A DNA stretch of 39,115 nt from Actinomycetes bacterium. GTDB taxonomy: Bacteria; Actinomycetota; Acidimicrobiia; Acidimicrobiales; JAMCPL01. The DNA lies in NCBI GenBank assembly GCA_021846515.1, contig JAJZWU010000016.1, positions 1 to 39,115 of the forward strand, in the 5' to 3' direction. Positions 37,328-39,115 of the stretch are shown piece after piece. Within the stretch, counting starts at the first letter, position 1; each line of letters opens with the position of its first letter. A program made the position numbers and the translations under genes. Below the pieces are notes generated by a model that worked only from the letters and a program-made list of their open reading frames with translations, was not told where the DNA came from and searched no databases.

Positions 37328-38998
37328 CTACACTGGCGCCGAACGTTCTATGATGGCCATAGCATCGACATCTCTCGGCAAGGTGCCAAATACCTGCCCT
37401 GAAAGCAGGTCTCTCCCCTCTTGGCCGAGCCGGGAGCGGCAAAATGCGCTGGAAACCGCCTCTGGAGCATGGCGCAGCAGCAAAGATGCTTCCAAAATAG
37501 TAGCAAGCCGGACAGCCAGGTCACGCGCATGCCATTGAGCGTCATCCTCACCACTGAACGATACCAACTCCTTTTTCAGTGCAATAACGGCATCGTCAAG
37601 CGCCTGATCGGCACCGGTTGTCTGAGCCACCTCATCAAAATAGACATCAAATGCCGCCGGCTCCTTAACCATGGCTCGGAGTATGTCAAGGGCGTTCACG
37701 CTACCGGAACCTTCCCATACAGAGTTAACTGGCGCCTCACGATATAATCGTGGCATAACCGACTCTTCTACGTACCCGTTACCGCCAAGGCACTCCAGCG
37801 CTTCAGAGATAGCGTAGGTGGCACGTTTGGTTACCTGAAACTTCCCTGCAGCAACTGCCAGACGGCGAAACTGTCCCGCAGAGGAATCGTCACCCTCCTT
37901 GTCAGTAGCATGGGCTAAACGCAGGAACAGAGCCGTAGCACCTTCTGCCTCCAGAGATATGTCCGCAAGCACGTTACGCATAAGCGGCTGATCAATAAGA
38001 GTCTTTCCAAAGGCATTCCTATGTATGGTATGCCAGATAGCCTGAGCAACTGCCTCCCTCATCAATCCGGCAGAACTGATAAGCGCATCCATCCGGCATG
38101 ACGCGATCATCTCCACGACTGTCTTTACTCCCCTACCCTCCTCACCCACCATCCACGCATAGGCATGGTCGACCTCTATCTCTGATGAGGCGTTGGATTT
38201 GTTGCCCAGCTTATCTTTTAGTCTCTGGATGAAAAACGCATTACGGCTACCGTCCGGCAAAACCCTCGGCAAAAGGAAACAGGTCAATCCCTTCTCGGTA
38301 TAAGCAAGCATCAGAAACACATCGCACATTGGCGCCGAACAGAACCACTTGTGACCCGTCAGCAGCCATCCGCCATCTCCTGCAGGCTCCGCTCTGGTGG
38401 TATTGGCTCGCAGGTCGGAGCCGCCCTGCTTCTCGGTAAGAGCCATACCGGATAGTATGCCCGGCTTATCCATTGCATACCTCAGCTCCGGATCATACGA
38501 CTTGCCAGCCAGTAACGGCTCCCATACGGCAGCCAACTCAGGCTCCAACCGTAACGCCCTTACGCCTGCGTAGGTCATTGAAATAGGACACCCTACTCCC
38601 GCTTCAGCTCTTGACCACATATACAGCATGGCCGCCCTCTCCAGATGCGTTGGAAGATCGCTATCCAGGTCACCCGAGCCGACAGGGGGTTGAGCAGCCA
38701 TGCCATAGCCTATGGCCTCACTTATTAGACTATGCCACGCAGGATGATACTCCACCTCATCTATACGATAACCAAACCTGTCGTGCGTCTTAAGTACCGG
38801 TGTAAAGGTGTTGGCCTGAAACCCCCACTCTATTACCTGGGCGCTCCCCGCCCTGGCACCCACTCTGTTCAGCCGGTCGATTCCCTCTGGGCGTATGTCG
38901 TAATGTCTCAGCCCTTCGGCCAAAGCAGTATCTGTGCTGAACGCATTGTAATCCGCCAGTAACGGCGACTGATTGAGGACTTCGTGTGTTGTGTACAT
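37328..38998 (-). CDS. AidB-type acyl-CoA dehydrogenase
   Basis: 556 aa, close to E. coli AidB (541). N-terminal domain starts NQSPLLADYNAFSTDTALAEGL, as AidB. FAD/active-site segments include MALTEKQGGSDLRANTT, LTGHKWFCSAPMCDVFL, RMDALISSAGLMREAV, ECLGGNGYVEE and the terminal LYREAPVNSVWEGSG with the conserved Glu. AidB binds DNA and protects against alkylation; its natural dehydrogenase substrate is unclear, and isovaleryl-CoA has been reported as a weak one. A TATACT box lies nine bases before the ATG, so a leaderless or near-leaderless mRNA is possible. Confidence 0.9.
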   Translation of the reverse strand: MYTTHEVLNQSPLLADYNAFSTDTALAEGLRHYDIRPEGIDRLNRVGARAGSAQVIEWGFQANTFTPVLKTHDRFGYRIDEVEYHPAWHSLISEAIGYGMAAQPPVGSGDLDSDLPTHLERAAMLYMWSRAEAGVGCPISMTYAGVRALRLEPELAAVWEPLLAGKSYDPELRYAMDKPGILSGMALTEKQGGSDLRANTTRAEPAGDGGWLLTGHKWFCSAPMCDVFLMLAYTEKGLTCFLLPRVLPDGSRNAFFIQRLKDKLGNKSNASSEIEVDHAYAWMVGEEGRGVKTVVEMIASCRMDALISSAGLMREAVAQAIWHTIHRNAFGKTLIDQPLMRNVLADISLEAEGATALFLRLAHATDKEGDDSSAGQFRRLAVAAGKFQVTKRATYAISEALECLGGNGYVEESVMPRLYREAPVNSVWEGSGSVNALDILRAMVKEPAAFDVYFDEVAQTTGADQALDDAVIALKKELVSFSGEDDAQWHARDLAVRLATILEASLLLRHAPEAVSSAFCRSRLGQEGRDLLSGQVFGTLPRDVDAMAIIERSAPV

Positions 38999-39007
38999 AT
39001 AGTCGCG

Positions 39008-39013
39008 AGTATA
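39008..39013 (-). promoter_or_regulatory. -10 box of the AidB-like gene
   Basis: TATACT on the minus strand, nine bases before the ATG at 38998. Confidence 0.4.
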
Positions 39014-39093
39014 TCACTCAACCAATAAGTATACTATTCAGTAACTCACAAGATGCTGAAAGGTTTATAACGGAGCCATGGTAGCAGTTTCTA

Positions 39094-39108
39094 CCCCCCC
39101 CCCCCCCC
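39094..39108. repeat. Poly-C tract (15 C)
   Basis: A run of 15 C about 95 bp upstream of the AidB-like gene, at the window edge. Either a true slippage-prone tract or an assembly-end artefact. Confidence 0.85.
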
Positions 39109-39115
39109 ATTTGCT

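Overview
ORGANISM. The window looks like chromosome from an actinomycete-type bacterium of moderate base composition (roughly half G+C by eye). The pointers are an F420-pathway guanylyltransferase (CofC), a class III cyclase with the N-terminal regulatory domain known from mycobacterial Rv1264, an HU protein with a Lys/Ala/Pro tail, and several genes whose -10 box lies only 6-7 nt before the start codon, so that mRNAs should be leaderless. The secreted eqolisin-type glutamic peptidase would suit an acidic habitat. An acidophilic member of the Acidimicrobiia is my best guess, but this is weak.

LAYOUT. 1-2185 (minus strand): a lipoprotein running off the edge, a GNAT acetyltransferase and a secreted glutamic peptidase. 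2186-10345: a mobile or degraded accessory region. It holds a bZIP-like DNA-binding protein with two TTACGTAA sites in its own promoter, an array of palindromes, a MobF/TrwC relaxase-helicase with an excisionase-like gene and a small membrane protein, a degenerate tRNA-Ala(TGC) 3' half beside a tyrosine-integrase remnant, two tandem copies of a two-gene nucleotidyltransferase cassette, a tRNA-Trp gene and a degenerate tRNA-Ala(GGC) 3' half. 10346-11957: an AurF-like diiron oxygenase and a TetR regulator behind a large palindrome. 12024-13000: purN and an rpiB-like gene (minus). 13045-15855: a GH38 alpha-mannosidase. 15811-17214: an adenylate cyclase (minus). 17238-18688: cofC and a PIG-L deacetylase. 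18816-19169: HU. 19578-21248: a lone soluble VirD4/TraG-like ATPase. 21328-28656: a complete System I cytochrome c maturation set in the order ccmA-B-C-D-E-F-G-H(I), minus strand, including a 54-codon ccmD. 29289-34468: an APC permease, a PP2C phosphatase, a Ser/Thr kinase and a glutamine-synthetase-like enzyme in one plus-strand run. 34966-35876: an ArsR-rhodanese fusion and a truncated DsrE-like gene. 36131-37221: a 5'-nucleotidase-like HAD protein and a SixA-like phosphatase. 37328-38998: an AidB-type acyl-CoA dehydrogenase (minus).

HOW IT FITS TOGETHER. The chromosomal part groups into short operons whose starts and stops often overlap by 1-4 bp (purN/rpiB, cofC/PIG-L, ccmC/D/E, ccmG/H, kinase/GS). 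The accessory region looks like layered insertions at tRNA-Ala genes. The most unusual signal is the bZIP-like protein: it has the QxxAQxxFR form of the fungal Pap1/Yap1 basic-region signature, the correct 7- and 9-residue spacings to the arginine and first leucine, a heptad zipper, and two copies of TTACGTAA, the known Pap1-type target, over its promoter.
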